Origin: Brachynemurus nebulosus
Taxonomy: Eukaryota > Arthropoda > Insecta > Neuroptera > Myrmeleontidae
Assembly (NCBI GenBank): GCA_035578155.1
Contig: JAPWDM010000013.1
Span: 8,519,527-8,583,526 of the forward strand
Direction of reading: 5' to 3'
DNA length: 64,000 bases
In this document: positions 36,884-48,000 of the stretch, one piece after another
Position numbering within the stretch: position 1 is the stretch's first letter
Layout: each line of letters starts with the position of its first letter
The notes under the pieces: generated by a model
The model's input: only the letters and a program-made list of their open reading frames with translations
What the model was told of the DNA's origin: nothing
Database searches by the model: none
Made by a program: the position numbers and the translations under genes

Positions 36884-36924
36884 GCCCCTGACGATGACCA
36901 TAAATTGGTCGAAACATGTCGGGC
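36884..36924 (+). ncRNA. Hammerhead-ribozyme-like motif, plus strand
   Basis: In order: GCCC (stem I, 36884-36887), CTGACGA (fits CUGANGA), one extra T, GACC, loop ATAAATT, GGTC (stem II), GAAAC, ATGTC with the expected cleavage after C (36920), and GGGC (stem I, 36921-36924). The very short ACATGT stem III is like that of minimal hammerheads in Penelope-like retroelements. The extra base before stem II departs from the standard core, so activity is uncertain. Confidence 0.5.
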
Positions 36925-36937
36925 ATATTCCGATGAC

Positions 36938-37662
36938 AGTGATTTGGATATTTCTATACTGATTTCTAGAACTTTTTGGTGTTTGATTTTTGTGCAGTGA
37001 AATTTGCCTGAAATTTTATTTGATATTAGAAATATTGCCGAGAGAAAAATTTTGGTACCATTCCCACAGATTTCCAATCCCACTCTTGTCCAATTTATTA
37101 ATCTTAATTCCGTTTCGGAAGTTACATAATTATGCCATATTCCATTTAACATGACGTTGCCAGTTGTTACCAGATTATAGGTTAATACTTCATTTATTCC
37201 AAGAATTAATTAATTTTTTTTTTCAATAACGCTTTTCCTCATTAATTCGAAATTTTGTATATGTGCTCAGACAGATTTACCTGCTTACTATGCAAAATTC
37301 TATGGCAAAAATATTTCCCATACGAATACATGCATTTTACTACATGTTGGGTTTTCCTAATCAACATGAAACTTCATGAGAATTTTTTTTATTCTAAAGC
37401 CTATCCAATGTTATTGCATTGCTTTCAACCAAGTCTTAATTTCGGCCGGAACGCAACGAAACAGTGTTCTAGCACCACCCCGAAATTTTTTTTTTGATCA
37501 ATATCTTTAGGAGTGGTAGAATTGATTGTGAGAGCAGAGGCATATGGTAAGTCAACACGATATTTTTTTCTAGTCAATCCCATTTGTAGCCCATTCAGGA
37601 GAAACTAAGCAAAGGCGACCTCTTATTTTGCTCGCTTCTGTTTTTTGTGTCTTATTTTTTTT
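36938..37662. other. Intergenic DNA
   Basis: No gene supported. 37440-37620 and 37725-37765 share blocks with 53920-54110 (GTTCTAGCACC, GGCATATG, AGGAGAAAC, GCACCTAAAATTTTA, ATTAAGCCCTG), so this is part of a dispersed repeat. Confidence 0.45.
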
Positions 37663-37680
37663 GGGGGGGGGGGGGGGGGG
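37663..37680 (+). repeat. Poly(G) run of 18
   Basis: An uninterrupted G tract after a T-rich stretch. It is exceptional in this AT-rich DNA and could form a G-quadruplex; its length may be unreliable in assembly. Confidence 0.8.
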
Positions 37681-37807
37681 TGTATTACTTCTATTTTTTG
37701 GGAAAGAAATTGTAGTTACTCCTGCGTTCCGGCACCTAAAATTTTAAAAATTAAGCCCTGATAGTTTCAACTGGTTTTCGCCATTTTGATTCCAAGGACT
37801 CAAATCG

Positions 37808-38113
37808 TACACGGCGAGAAAAATCATAAGTATAATTTTTGTAGATAAAATTTCAGAAAAATTACCATGCTCTCTTATAATTCGTGCGCGATCGACGACC
37901 AAAGTAAAAAATATTTTACAATCATGTTTTTACTGTGCTGTTTTACAAATTTTACGGAGTTAATATTACGGAAACAATATTCTATCTTTTAAATTTTCTA
38001 TGATTAATTATAATTTTTATATTTTTACCGTACAAAATTGAATATGTTCGCCTTTTACACGTCGATTGTAGTGCTGAGCACAGTAATTTTTCTATGAATT
38101 TTCTCTCCGTGTA
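37808..38113. mobile_element. Long palindromic MITE, diverged copy 2
   Basis: It starts TACACGGCGAGAAAAATCAT and ends GAATTTTCTCTCCGTGTA. The right half (TTGAATATGTTCGCC, CACGTCGATTGTAGTGC) matches the copies at 25751 and 40641; the left half is diverged and carries extra bases (306 in all). Confidence 0.65.
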
Positions 38114-38767
38114 TGGTTCGAACATTTTCGGCAAACTGCTATTTGAAATCAACCACCTCCGTGTATATAAATTTGAACATGATCAAATTTACAAAAAAAA
38201 AAAAAATCATTTTGTTTTTAATGTTACTATCAAATTCTAATGTATATTTTTTTAATTAAAAAAAAAAAAAATCAAATAAAAATACAGCAGCCATGTTGTA
38301 CGTGAGAGAGAATTACTGAATGTTGTTGTTTATAATATGAAGAGGTATCTGGCAAGAGAGGTACACAGGTACCATACCTCCGATATAAATTTTTTAAATG
38401 AAATTTGATAATAATATAAAAATGAATATTTACTGATTTATCTTCGTCGTTTGAATACTTTGGTTTTTTTTCCATTCTCAATGCATGTTAATATTTAATT
38501 TACTTTAAATAATACTCATATTTCAAAAAATATTGTATGTGTATAATACGTAAGTTACGGTAAATTCCGTCCGTATGGTAAATGTGTATTTTTTGTGTTC
38601 AGTTGATATTGAAGATTAGATTGAAATATTATCATAGTTTTGATTGTAGCATTTTTTTAAAAGTTTTTTTTAGATATTTCGTGTGAGTAATTCATTCATA
38701 AGTAATGATTTTTTTTTATAACATTTAAAACAATTAAAATTCACATAGTGTTTGAAACATTATCAAA
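38114..38767. other. AT-rich intergenic DNA
   Basis: A tracts near 38195 and 38259. No gene. Confidence 0.5.
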
Positions 38768-38840
38768 TTGGGTCGGCTGGGGCTCGAACGCGGATCTCTT
38801 GGTTGCTAGCCAAGCGCCTTACCAATTAGGCTAAACCCGT
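38768..38840 (-). tRNA. tRNA-like relic, Ala-like anticodon AGC
   Basis: On the minus strand TAGCCTAATTGG is a good A box, CTTGG and CCAAG form a perfect anticodon stem around loop CTAGCAA (anticodon AGC), and CGTTCGAGCCC resembles a B box. The T stem has mismatches and the acceptor ends (ACGGGTT and CCGACCC) do not pair. It is a tRNA pseudogene or the head of a tRNA-derived SINE. Confidence 0.45.
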
Positions 38841-38970
38841 GAAACATTATTAATGTATGGCGACCTTTTGTTCGTATTTATACATACACCAATATTTATT
38901 ACATCGCATAAAATATTGGTGTATGTATAAATACGAACAAAAGTTCGCCATACATTATAATGTTTCACAC
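38839..38970. repeat. Foldback of about 60 bp arms next to the tRNA-like relic
   Basis: GTGAAACATTATTAATGTAT, then GGCGACCTTTTGTTCG and ATACATACACCAATATT on the left are mirrored at 38910-38970 with few changes. The loop is ACATCGCATAA-like. GAAACATTAT also occurs on the other side of the tRNA-like relic (38754-38763), which hints that the relic and hairpin moved together. Confidence 0.65.
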
Positions 38971-39697
38971 GCACTAGATAACATTTGAAATTAAAAAATT
39001 AAAATAATTACAAAATTCCCCCGGTTTTAGTATTAGTTATAAGCCCGAATGCTTAGTAGAGTTCTATCTAGTTCAAAACGGGGACAGCAGACTTTAATAG
39101 GTTTTCTCAGCTAGGCATTTCGCTCACCTGGGGAAAGAGTTCTCTCTGCCACAGGTGTGGCTTGAAAAACGAATATTTTTACTGACAAACTCACAGCAAA
39201 ATATTTAAATAAAACATTAATCAAAAAATTTACTCTTGGGACGTCATCGGTCAAGGACGTTTAACTGTTTTTACGCTATAAAATTCAAAATTTTAATCCC
39301 CGAAACTTGAAACCTTGTGTTAGTAATAGGTTTTTAGAATCGCTATTTTCATTTTTGCTAAAATTAAAGCTGTAAAACTAACACAAAATATCGAGTTTGA
39401 GAATGTGATTTGTGACACATTCACACAAAATTTCGCTCTTGACGACAAAAATGAAAACTGATAAATTAAATTACTAAAGTTCTACTAACATAGGCATAAA
39501 ATATTTTTTAGAATAATTTTTTATCAAAATAAAAATACTGAAATTTGTGCCTATGATATCATCAACTACACTCAGCCATTTAGAGGCTATAAATTACAGA
39601 TTTCTCCTAACGATTTTTTCATTTTTAAAGAATTTTAGACCAAAAGCTCGAAAGTAACTAAATTAATACTTTTTTGCTTTCTTTTTTTTCGAATATA
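38971..39697. other. AT-rich intergenic DNA
   Basis: No gene or paired-end element seen. Confidence 0.5.
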
Positions 39698-40218
39698 CAG
39701 CTGAACTCTTTTTTATGCGGTCTTTTTTTGTGCGATTTTTTTTATGCGGTTTGTAAAAAATGGCCATGAAAATGCATAATGTGAATCAAAATCACGAGAC
39801 AGTAAGAAACTTAAACCATTACAATAATAACTTTCTTTGATAAAAATACTTTTTAACGGCTTTTGAGCATTTAATCAATATATTGCATAAGAACTATTAC
39901 ATCATTTAATTTTGTTACAAATGTATTTTTCAAAATTTTCATAATATTATAAAATTGAAATAAAATGTTTCTACGTGTAAATTAATGCTTTATCTTGTTT
40001 ATATGTAGAAGCAACTTATAAGGAAATTTCTAAGTTTTGAGCGTTTTGAGTGATGTTTTTTCGATGAAGCGGTCCCGACCAACCGCACAAAAAGTTCTTT
40101 GTACAATCTGGATCGAACTATACTTTTTATAGCTATTTATGATATTTTTGAATATATTTTTTTTGTGTGATTTTTTTTTATTGCGGTCCCATTTACCGCA
40201 CAAAAAAAGAATCAACTG
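39698..40218. mobile_element. Tigger/pogo-like MITE, compact copy
   Basis: CAGCTGAACTCTTTTTTATG then CGG starts after TA at 39696-39697. The right end on the minus strand is CAGTTGATTCTTTTTTTGTG then CGG, followed by TA at 40219-40220. The 521-base interior matches the two other copies of this family and has no transposase. Confidence 0.8.
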
Positions 40219-40640
40219 TATAAGAAATTGTTTATTTTATTTTTATTTTTTATGTATTTATTTATTTTTTTTAAATATAAGAAAATACATATACCTATTA
40301 AACAATTAACTGTTACCCACGGCTTCGCTAACATAATTTTCGTAATGTAAAAAGGAAAAATTATTGTTTCGTGTCTGTGTTCACAAAATCCCTGTATATT
40401 TCTTATGGAGATTTTCGTACCCAGAAAACGGTCATATCTTGAGAACAGTTTGGAATTTTAAATATCTGATAGTTTTTTTTTTCGATTCGTACCCTAATTT
40501 TAGTTATATATTATATAGTCTTCTGTTTAAATAAAAAAACAAATATTTTTTTCAATCACTGCCGCCATCAAATTGCCTACCGTTGTTTTGGAATATAACC
40601 AGATCAAATTTCGATACTTTCGCGATAAAAATTACAAATT
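40219..40640. other. Intergenic DNA with a TTACCC(G/A)CGGCTTCGC motif
   Basis: GTTACCCACGGCTTCGCTAA at 40311 resembles the start of the repeat at 2931 (TTACCCGCGGCTTCGC). This motif is widespread at repeat edges in insects. No gene. Confidence 0.4.
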
Positions 40641-40863
40641 TACACGGAGAGAAAATTCCTATAAAAATTACTGTGTTCATACTACAATCGACGTGTATCA
40701 GGCGTACATATCCAATTTTTTATGTACGGTAAAATTATAAAAATTACAATAATATAACTATAATTTTTATAATTTTACCGTACAAAAATTGGATATGTTC
40801 GCCTGTTACACGTCGATTGTAGTATGAGCACAGTAATTTTTATAGGAATTTTCTCTCCGTGTA
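40641..40863. mobile_element. Long palindromic MITE, copy 3
   Basis: TACACGGAGAGAAAATTCCT at the left and the exact inverse at the right end. The arms of about 105 bases are nearly perfect and nearly identical to copy 1. The small sequence difference between copies suggests recent activity. Confidence 0.85.
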
Positions 40864-41899
40864 CCTTCCAGTATTTACACAAAATCATTTCGAAAATATT
40901 AAATTCAAAATACACCTTTACCAATCACGTTCTCATTCTATTCATCTTAACCTTTATATTAAAAAAAAAATCATATTTTTTTTGTTCACTTTTAAAACAG
41001 GTAAATTATTTAATACATGTAGAGGGCGTTTCATGTTACTGTTCAGTTCCAAACGGCAGATACCTTCTAATTTATTATTTATTGTCTTTTCATATATTAA
41101 AATTTTTCCAGTATCAAAAAACAACAGCCTCACAAAACACCGTTCAAATTAATGTTAATAAAACGTGTCTCTCTGGTAAACGAATCGAAAAGAATGTTTT
41201 TTCATCTTTTTCTGCAGCTACGAACTGACTGACTGGATGCTTAATTAATTGTTTAAATTGTTTGATTCGAGTCAAAAACGGGATACTACATATTTTTCGA
41301 TACAAACGAAATGTGCGAGCATCGAAGCAAATAAGCAGCAAGTGAATTACGAAGGTAGAAAATGACAAAGAAGCCGTTTCGTTTTTAAAATTGTGAATAA
41401 AATGAATATCATCAAAATATATTTTTGCAACCAGACGTACCAGTGTTTCTCAAACTTCCTCAGTAGGGAGGCTTGCTCGTACTCGTAACAAACTTTTGTT
41501 CAATCTTTAAAGTGATTTTGTGCATCTTAAATTTCGTGTTTTATAATATTATTAACGTTATGTTTGAAGCAAGAATAACTGCTTCTAAACTTTTTCTAAT
41601 CGGCTATATAACTATGAAAATTATTAAAAGACTGACTGTAATTCTAACAACGAAATCCCTATGAATTCGTGATTCTCGTCATCGCATGCAGTGATCTACC
41701 TGCACTTGCCTACTTTGGAATTGTCAGTGTCGAATATTATGCAATTTAAGAGTCTGTGTTGTTTTCTTAGAATTTTTTAATTCATGTAGAAAGTAAAACG
41801 TTAACATATAGTCATATTATTAACCAATTAATTTTAATATTAAAGAAAACAAAAAAATATTTTACCTCCATAGAATTGTGGAAACCCTCAAATATACCA
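40864..41899. other. AT-rich intergenic DNA with a repeat fragment
   Basis: 41645-41770 (TATGAATTCGTGATTCTCGT, GTGATCTACCTGCA) matches 1700-1790. The overlapping frames at 40824-41228 begin inside the palindromic MITE and show no domain. Confidence 0.45.
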
Positions 41900-42381
41900 G
41901 GTGTTCTATTTGGATGTATACATACGTTTTACATGTTAATTTTTAACATTGGATTCCCATAAGGAAAAAGTTATGTCACAAGAGTGCTTTGAACACACTA
42001 ATAATACTAATTTAATATTATAACTACTGTTACTATAGCTTTAACAATAACAATGCAGTAAAATAAAGAAATGAATGTCGCAATTTTCAAGCATTTAACA
42101 TTTTTACATAATAAATATTTGTGTCATCTGAGGCTGTAACTTCTAAAAGGCATTTTTTTATTTTCTTGAAAATACATATTAAAATAATAAAAATACCAAA
42201 AAAATATTCTGTTGAAGAAATAGTGCAGATAATTTGGTGAAAAAAAATTATTTTATAAAAGAAAATTGCCAAAAATAGAAATATGTTTATCCAAAGCGCT
42301 CTTGTGACATAACTTTTTCCTTATGGGAATCCAATGTTAAAAATTAACATTTAAATCATATGTACACATTCGGCCGGTACA
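41900..42381. mobile_element. Foldback MITE with near-identical arms
   Basis: The left arm (about 41900-41992) and right arm (about 42290-42381) are inverse copies. A block of about 57 bases including GGATTCCCATAAGGAAAAAG and TTATGTCACAAGAG has only about one change. The outer ends (GGTGTTC and GGGTGTACC) are less alike. The loop of about 300 bases is AT-rich and non-coding. Confidence 0.75.
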
Positions 42382-42660
42382 CCCAGCATACATACCATCA
42401 AAATTTGAGCAGAATTAAACTAGTGGCGAATAAAATATTAACATTTAATGGAATTTCATAATAGCACCGTATGCTACCACTATTCCGATTGCGATGAAAT
42501 TTGTAGGAGACCATCTAGAAACCAAACCGTAAAATTTCTAAAAATTTCATCAACTGTTTAGGAAGCTCTAAAACGTAAAATGCGTGTAAAAATGTTCATT
42601 TTGGAGGTGAAAAAATTTCAAATTTCAGAAGTTATCACAAAAACCGTGGTTTAGTAGGAA
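42382..42660 (+). repeat. Dispersed repeat shared with 15640-15850
   Basis: GCTACCACTATTCCGATTGC, AGGAGACCATCTAGAAACC and AGGAAGCTCTAAAACGTAAA correspond in reverse to blocks at 15700-15890. Confidence 0.5.
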
Positions 42661-44396
42661 AAATTCGAAAATGTTATTTCTCGAAACCCGTTACTCGATT
42701 CAATAGTGTTAGAATACTAAAAATGTAGAAATCAGAAAGAAATCCGATAGCAAAATTTTGAAAGTTTCAAAAATTAAAACCATATAACTCCCACAAAACA
42801 AGTTACTGCTGGCGGACATTACATTCCAAATTGTCCTCAAAAAATTTTATCAACTAAAAACATGAGTGATTCAAATCGAACCAATTTTCTAGATGAAGAT
42901 AAAATCATTATAAGCATCATTTAAAAAAATATAATTATTTATTTATTATATTTGATACGAATCAAACACAAAATCATCAGATAAGATTGAACAAAACTTT
43001 TATTTCAATCGTTTGTTTAAATTCTACATATAGCTTTAATCTAGATTTCAAAAGGTAATACATAAATATAGATGAGATTTCTCATTGATAAGTAGGTACC
43101 GATCTCTTTGTGTTAAGGGCAATCTTTTAATTTCTTACTCATTATAATTTATAAAATACCTTCAATAATAGTGTAGGGTACCAAAATTTCATACATTTTT
43201 TTTTTTAACGAAATTGAAAAAGTGGTCGATTTTTGCCCAATGGGCAACAAGTAAAAGAGAAGTTTGTTACTTTTCATAGTTTCAGATGCACCAAATTCAA
43301 AAGTACTAATTAAAAAAGTGTAATTCCAAAGAAACACTGAAAATTGAAGGGAATCATCTAACTCTAGACTCTAAGAGTCTAGCCAGTTAATTTTTGGCAC
43401 AGGAGCACTTGATGTGAATAGACAGAACCACAATTTTTTTATTTAATGATGTCGAAATATATAGGGTATTTGATTTTTTTTAAAAATGAATTTTGTACCA
43501 CAAAGAAAATTTTTTTATAAGCGCAAAATGTGACTAACTTTATAAGGTTATAAAAGTTAACATGCCATTGTCAGAGAGAGTATTATTTATAATTTTCAGG
43601 GAATTATTTGCAAGCAATCAGAAAATACGCTACAAAAAAATTTTGTCTTTAATATTTAAAAAAATTAATATTTTTGAATTCTGCCCACTTTTTACCGGAC
43701 AGTGGGCAAAAATCGATCATCTTTCAGGGTCTCTTTTAGAAAAACTTATAACTACCATGAAATACTGTAAATCTACGCTGAAATGCTGATTCGACTGAAA
43801 AGCGTAAGTTTACTTTGTGAAATTTTTTTTAAACGTTTCTTCTTTGATTTTTTTGAATAAATTTGTGTTTATAGTATAATTATAATTAAAATTTTACGCT
43901 GTCGTTTTTTCTGTTAGCTGACAGTTCTTCGGGTTAAATTACTATTTTTAAGCAACAAATTTAAGTTATAAAAAAAATACAGATTTATTCAGAAAAATAT
44001 AAAATTCGAATGTACTTTATACGGTAAGACAATTTAACAAATAAAATAAGTTATTATGGGTGCAGTTCATATTATTATTTAATATTTTTTTACTGTGATT
44101 TTTAAATCACGAAAAATTTAGATACTACTAAAAATCTTTATTTCATTTTTATCGTGTTTACGTACAATGAAATGACTAATGAATAATTTTCTACAATTTT
44201 TTTCGCTGTAATAATCTGTCTTAACTTTTTTTTAGTAATTTATTAAATTTTAGTTATACATATTATACTAAGTATATGTACCAAATAATATTTTTTTAAA
44301 AATTGTCATGTCCCCAACACACCGATTAAGAATCACTGGCCATTTGAAAATTGTAATTGTGATAAATGATTGTAATAAATAAGTCAGTTTACTCAC
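42661..44396. other. AT-rich intergenic DNA
   Basis: A weak inverted pair links about 43220-43250 (GTGGTCGATTTTTGCCCA) with about 43700-43725 (TGGGCAAAAATCGATCAT) and could mark a decayed foldback element. No gene. Confidence 0.4.
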
Positions 44397-44490
44397 CTTC
44401 ATAATAAAATTAATTGCAGTACTCTCGTCTTCGCGAGGTTCACTCGCCGGTCTCTGGTGCTGCCACCACATCAGATGACGGAGAATGGTT
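44397..44490 (-). CDS. Possible first exon of an unidentified gene, ending in a strong splice donor
   Basis: This is a GC-rich island in very AT-rich DNA. On the minus strand an ATG at 44471 opens MWWQHQRPASEPREDESTA and continues through NFIMK to 44397, where the sequence reads AAG then GTGAGT, a perfect donor site. No AG acceptor is seen close upstream, which fits a first exon. It lies about 540 bases downstream of the Toll gene stop on the same strand. It could instead be a spliced 3' UTR segment of that gene, or part of a repeat. I recognise no protein family. Confidence 0.3.
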
Positions 44491-45028
44491 AAATAATTTT
44501 ATGTGTGTGTATAGTAGAGTGAAGAAGGAATTATTTTTTTTTGTTTAAGAAAAAAATTTAAAACACAATTGTATTAAATTTCACAATAATGGTTTTATTT
44601 CTCTTTTCTCTCTGATCATGACCAGACGTTTACAGATCTGGTTTTGGTTATATCCACAGTGGGTAGAGCCAGTTATGTATAAAATTTACACAAAAAATAA
44701 TAATAAATTCAATAATTATTAATTTATAATACAAAAATAAAATTATCAAAACAAATAAATACTTTTAAAAAATGACTATGTACAGTTATAATACAAAAAA
44801 CATACAAAAATCAGAAATTTTTTCGTTATTTTCAATCTCTTTCTTTATTTACTATATATAAATTTATTTTTTTTTTTTTAATTTTATTTTTTTAATTATT
44901 TATTATATGGAACATAATTTACACTGTCATTTGATTTTGAGAAACTAAAAGAAAAATTTTTAATAGTCAAAGTCCCTCCTTCAGTTCAGCACTTTAAAAC
45001 AAGTGTCCACGTGTCGAAGAATGGGATA
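44491..45028 (-). other. Probable 3' UTR of the Toll gene
   Basis: On the minus strand several AATAAA signals occur downstream of the stop codon (for example at 44863-44868, 44844-44849 and 44594-44599). Which one is used cannot be told from sequence alone because the region is AT-rich throughout. Confidence 0.4.
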
Positions 45029-48000
45029 TCACACTAGATAGGCTTGCACGGCCGGATGTTGGGTCTGCGGGTGGTGGTGGGGATGATGTTGTGGAGCGCC
45101 GGTGGGTGGCATCCGTCGTCCCGAGCCGCCTCGCTCTAACGTCGAATAATCCGAATCTATACTAGAATAAATATGATCACTAAGAGGTCGACCAGTGGCG
45201 TCGCTCGCCGCCAACGATTGCGTCACAGGATTCTGAAGTGGTTGCGCCTGTGACTGCTGTGTCGTCTGGGCCTGCTGACGTCGCGCGGGCCTAGGCGATG
45301 GCGTGGCCGTCGTTGCTGACGAGTAGTTGGCCTCGTCGTGGTCCTGGGACTCTTGTGACTGGTGCGCCGCCCCATGGTGAGCTGGACTTCGTTGCAACGA
45401 GTTGTTGGACGAGTAAGCGGGTGGGGCACCGTCACAACTCTGTGCCGCTCTAAATAACGGATGTGCACTGATGTGTGCATGGAGTGCCGGCGTCTGAGCG
45501 GTCGTCGGCTTTAATTTCTCGGGGTACGAGTGCCCGTGCGTGCCATTCGACACCACACTTGAGTCTATCGTGTAATTATTTATATTCCTACGGTAATTGG
45601 TGTGATGGTGATGATGGTGGTGCTTGGAACGTGGCTGGCCGCTTGGCATCGCGTACCGTAACCGTTCCCAAAATCGTTTGTCACCCCATCGAATACGTGC
45701 GGCAGTCTTCAGGTAGGGCCGCAACTCGGGATCGAGCTCGGCTTCTGGTAACGGGGACGTTTCTTCAATGACCACCAGTTTGAAGACACGTCCTTTGAGC
45801 GCTTCGTGTAGCGCCTGTCGCAACTCAAATCGCGACCACTCTGTCTGTAGAAAGTTACGTGACAGAATCAGCAGAACTCGTCTGCTGGCCTCGGCTGCTT
45901 CCAGGACTGCAGCAGCTGGTGCCGCGTGCTGCAGATACGAGTTGGCGTGCGGTAAGTCACGATGATGTAGACACAACTGTAGTGCCGGCGTGCCAGTTTC
46001 CAGCTCGGCGGCAATTGAACGCACCACAAACTCCTCATCTTTTGGGCTGTAGCACACGTAACCGTCGTAAAGTTTATCACGATCTTCACAATGTTTACTC
46101 CCGGCTGCGGTAAAATGGCACAGACGCACGCCGTAACGTGAAAACAGCCACACGCGCACAGTCTCGCGAAACACAAACGTCAAAATCAGCACCACTAGCA
46201 ACACCAGAAACAACGTCAACGTGATAACCATCATCGGTAAATAGTCCGACACAAGCATACTCTCGATCACGGAACTGCCGGCATAGAAATCACTACAGGC
46301 GGTGTCGTTTAAATTGATTTCACGTTTGTACGGCGGTTTTGAGTCCGTGTTGAAACAATAAATGTCCGACGTATCGATCACTTTCGCCGCATTTTCACTC
46401 ACCCATGTGGTTAGTTCTTGTAAAAATTTACACCTACACGACCACTGATTGTTACCGATACCAAGTTGCACTAGATGTGTGTTTAACGACAATTGCCATA
46501 CCGGAAAATTTGTCAAACGATTACCATCCAACCGCAATATTTGTAACGATCGAAGCGGTTGCAAAGTCATATTGCCAATAAAAGCGATTAAATTATTTTG
46601 TAAATATAGTTCTTTTAAATGCGCTAAATGTTCAAATTCGTAACCTTTCAATTCACTTATACGATTATCCTCTAAATGTAGTGTTTGTAGCATATTCAGT
46701 CCATTGAATGTGCGATTTTGGATCGTCTCAACACCACTCCCGTTCACATACAGCACTCGCATATTTTTACGCCCGATAAACACATGATTTTGTAACTCGC
46801 GAAAATCGTTCCCGTCCAAATACACTTCAGTCGCGTCCATTGGAATGCGATGCGGGATCTCGTTGACATTTTTCGACGAACAATCCACAATATTCGTGTT
46901 CCACGTTTGATCGTGGTAGCAGGTGCAATTTTGCGGACAAGTCATCTCACAATCGCACGCATCGAAATCGCAACAATGACACAGCGCAAAACAGTGCGTT
47001 TCGTATTTACACAAAAAATCGCTCGGTTTCGCCTCGACCAATGGCATGTGGATCATGCCACGCGAGTACGTCATACGACACATGATATTATCCAAATCCA
47101 TAACGCGGGGATGTTGTCTTAGCGCGGTCATATTGTTGATCATTTGGAGCCATTCCATGGTACAGTCGCAATGAAACGGATTTCCACCGATATAGAATTC
47201 TGGCAGGGATCGATTTATCGGGACCGGTGACAGTCGTAATCCGTTCAATTCTAAATGTACCAATTCGTTCGCGTACATATCCACTCGGGCCAATTTCGTC
47301 TTGTCCAAAAATGTGTTTGCGTGCACGTTGCGAATAAAATTGTTATTGATGAAGAGCAATTCAATACTGTTTGGTATCGACATTGGCGATATCTCCGTGA
47401 TACGGTTATGACTAGCATCCAGTGTTGTAACACTAATTTCATCCTGAATTTTATAATAGTTGCCCAAATGTTCGATAAAATTATTATGAATATCCAACCA
47501 TTTTAAACTGCTCGGTATGAACGCATAATCGAACCACACCAAATGATTATCCGATAAATTAAGCCACAATAAACTCGCGAGTGTCGCAAACACACCATTA
47601 ATATCCGTCAAAAAATTCTCATCCAAACGAATCGCTTCAATTTGTGTGTTACGATCAAAAGTACCACGTTCGATACTCTGGATCTTATTTTTCGCTAAAT
47701 TCAACACTTGTAAATTTGGTAGATCCCATAGCATACCACGCGTTAAATTGCCAATATTATTCTCGATCAAACGTAAACCGGTCAATTGTTGTAGATTTTT
47801 AAACGATCCATTTCGAAAATCACTAATTTGATTTTCACCCAGATCCAACGTTTTCAAAAATGATAATTCTTTTAACGCCTCGGGCACTTCCTCCAATGCG
47901 TTTGAACTCAAATCTAAATCTTTCAGATCGGAACAGTTACGAAACGCTTGCGGATGAATGCTGGTTATTAAATTGTTATTCAACGTCAGTTTGCTTAACA

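Larger units (their letters stand above)
36749..36937. repeat. Palindrome with a hammerhead-like core in each arm
   Basis: The left arm (36749-36830) is the reverse complement of the right arm (36856-36937) with few changes. Shared blocks are GTCATCGGAATATGCCCGAC, ATGTTTCGACC and GAATAGCAATCA. The centre is a short T-rich loop with TTTGTTGTTTG. It may be a foldback made by head-to-head insertion of two retroelement tails. Confidence 0.75.

Noticed and set aside
36814..37152. 112-codon minus-strand frame
   Set aside because: Its C-terminal part is the antisense of the hammerhead-bearing arm; no protein family is recognised.
40824..41228. 134-codon frame
   Set aside because: It starts inside the right arm of a palindromic MITE and continues into AT-rich DNA without any domain.
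43200..43740. Possible foldback linking GTGGTCGATTTTTGCCCA and TGGGCAAAAATCGATCAT
   Set aside because: Only about 20 bases pair and no ends or target duplication could be defined, so it was not listed as an element.
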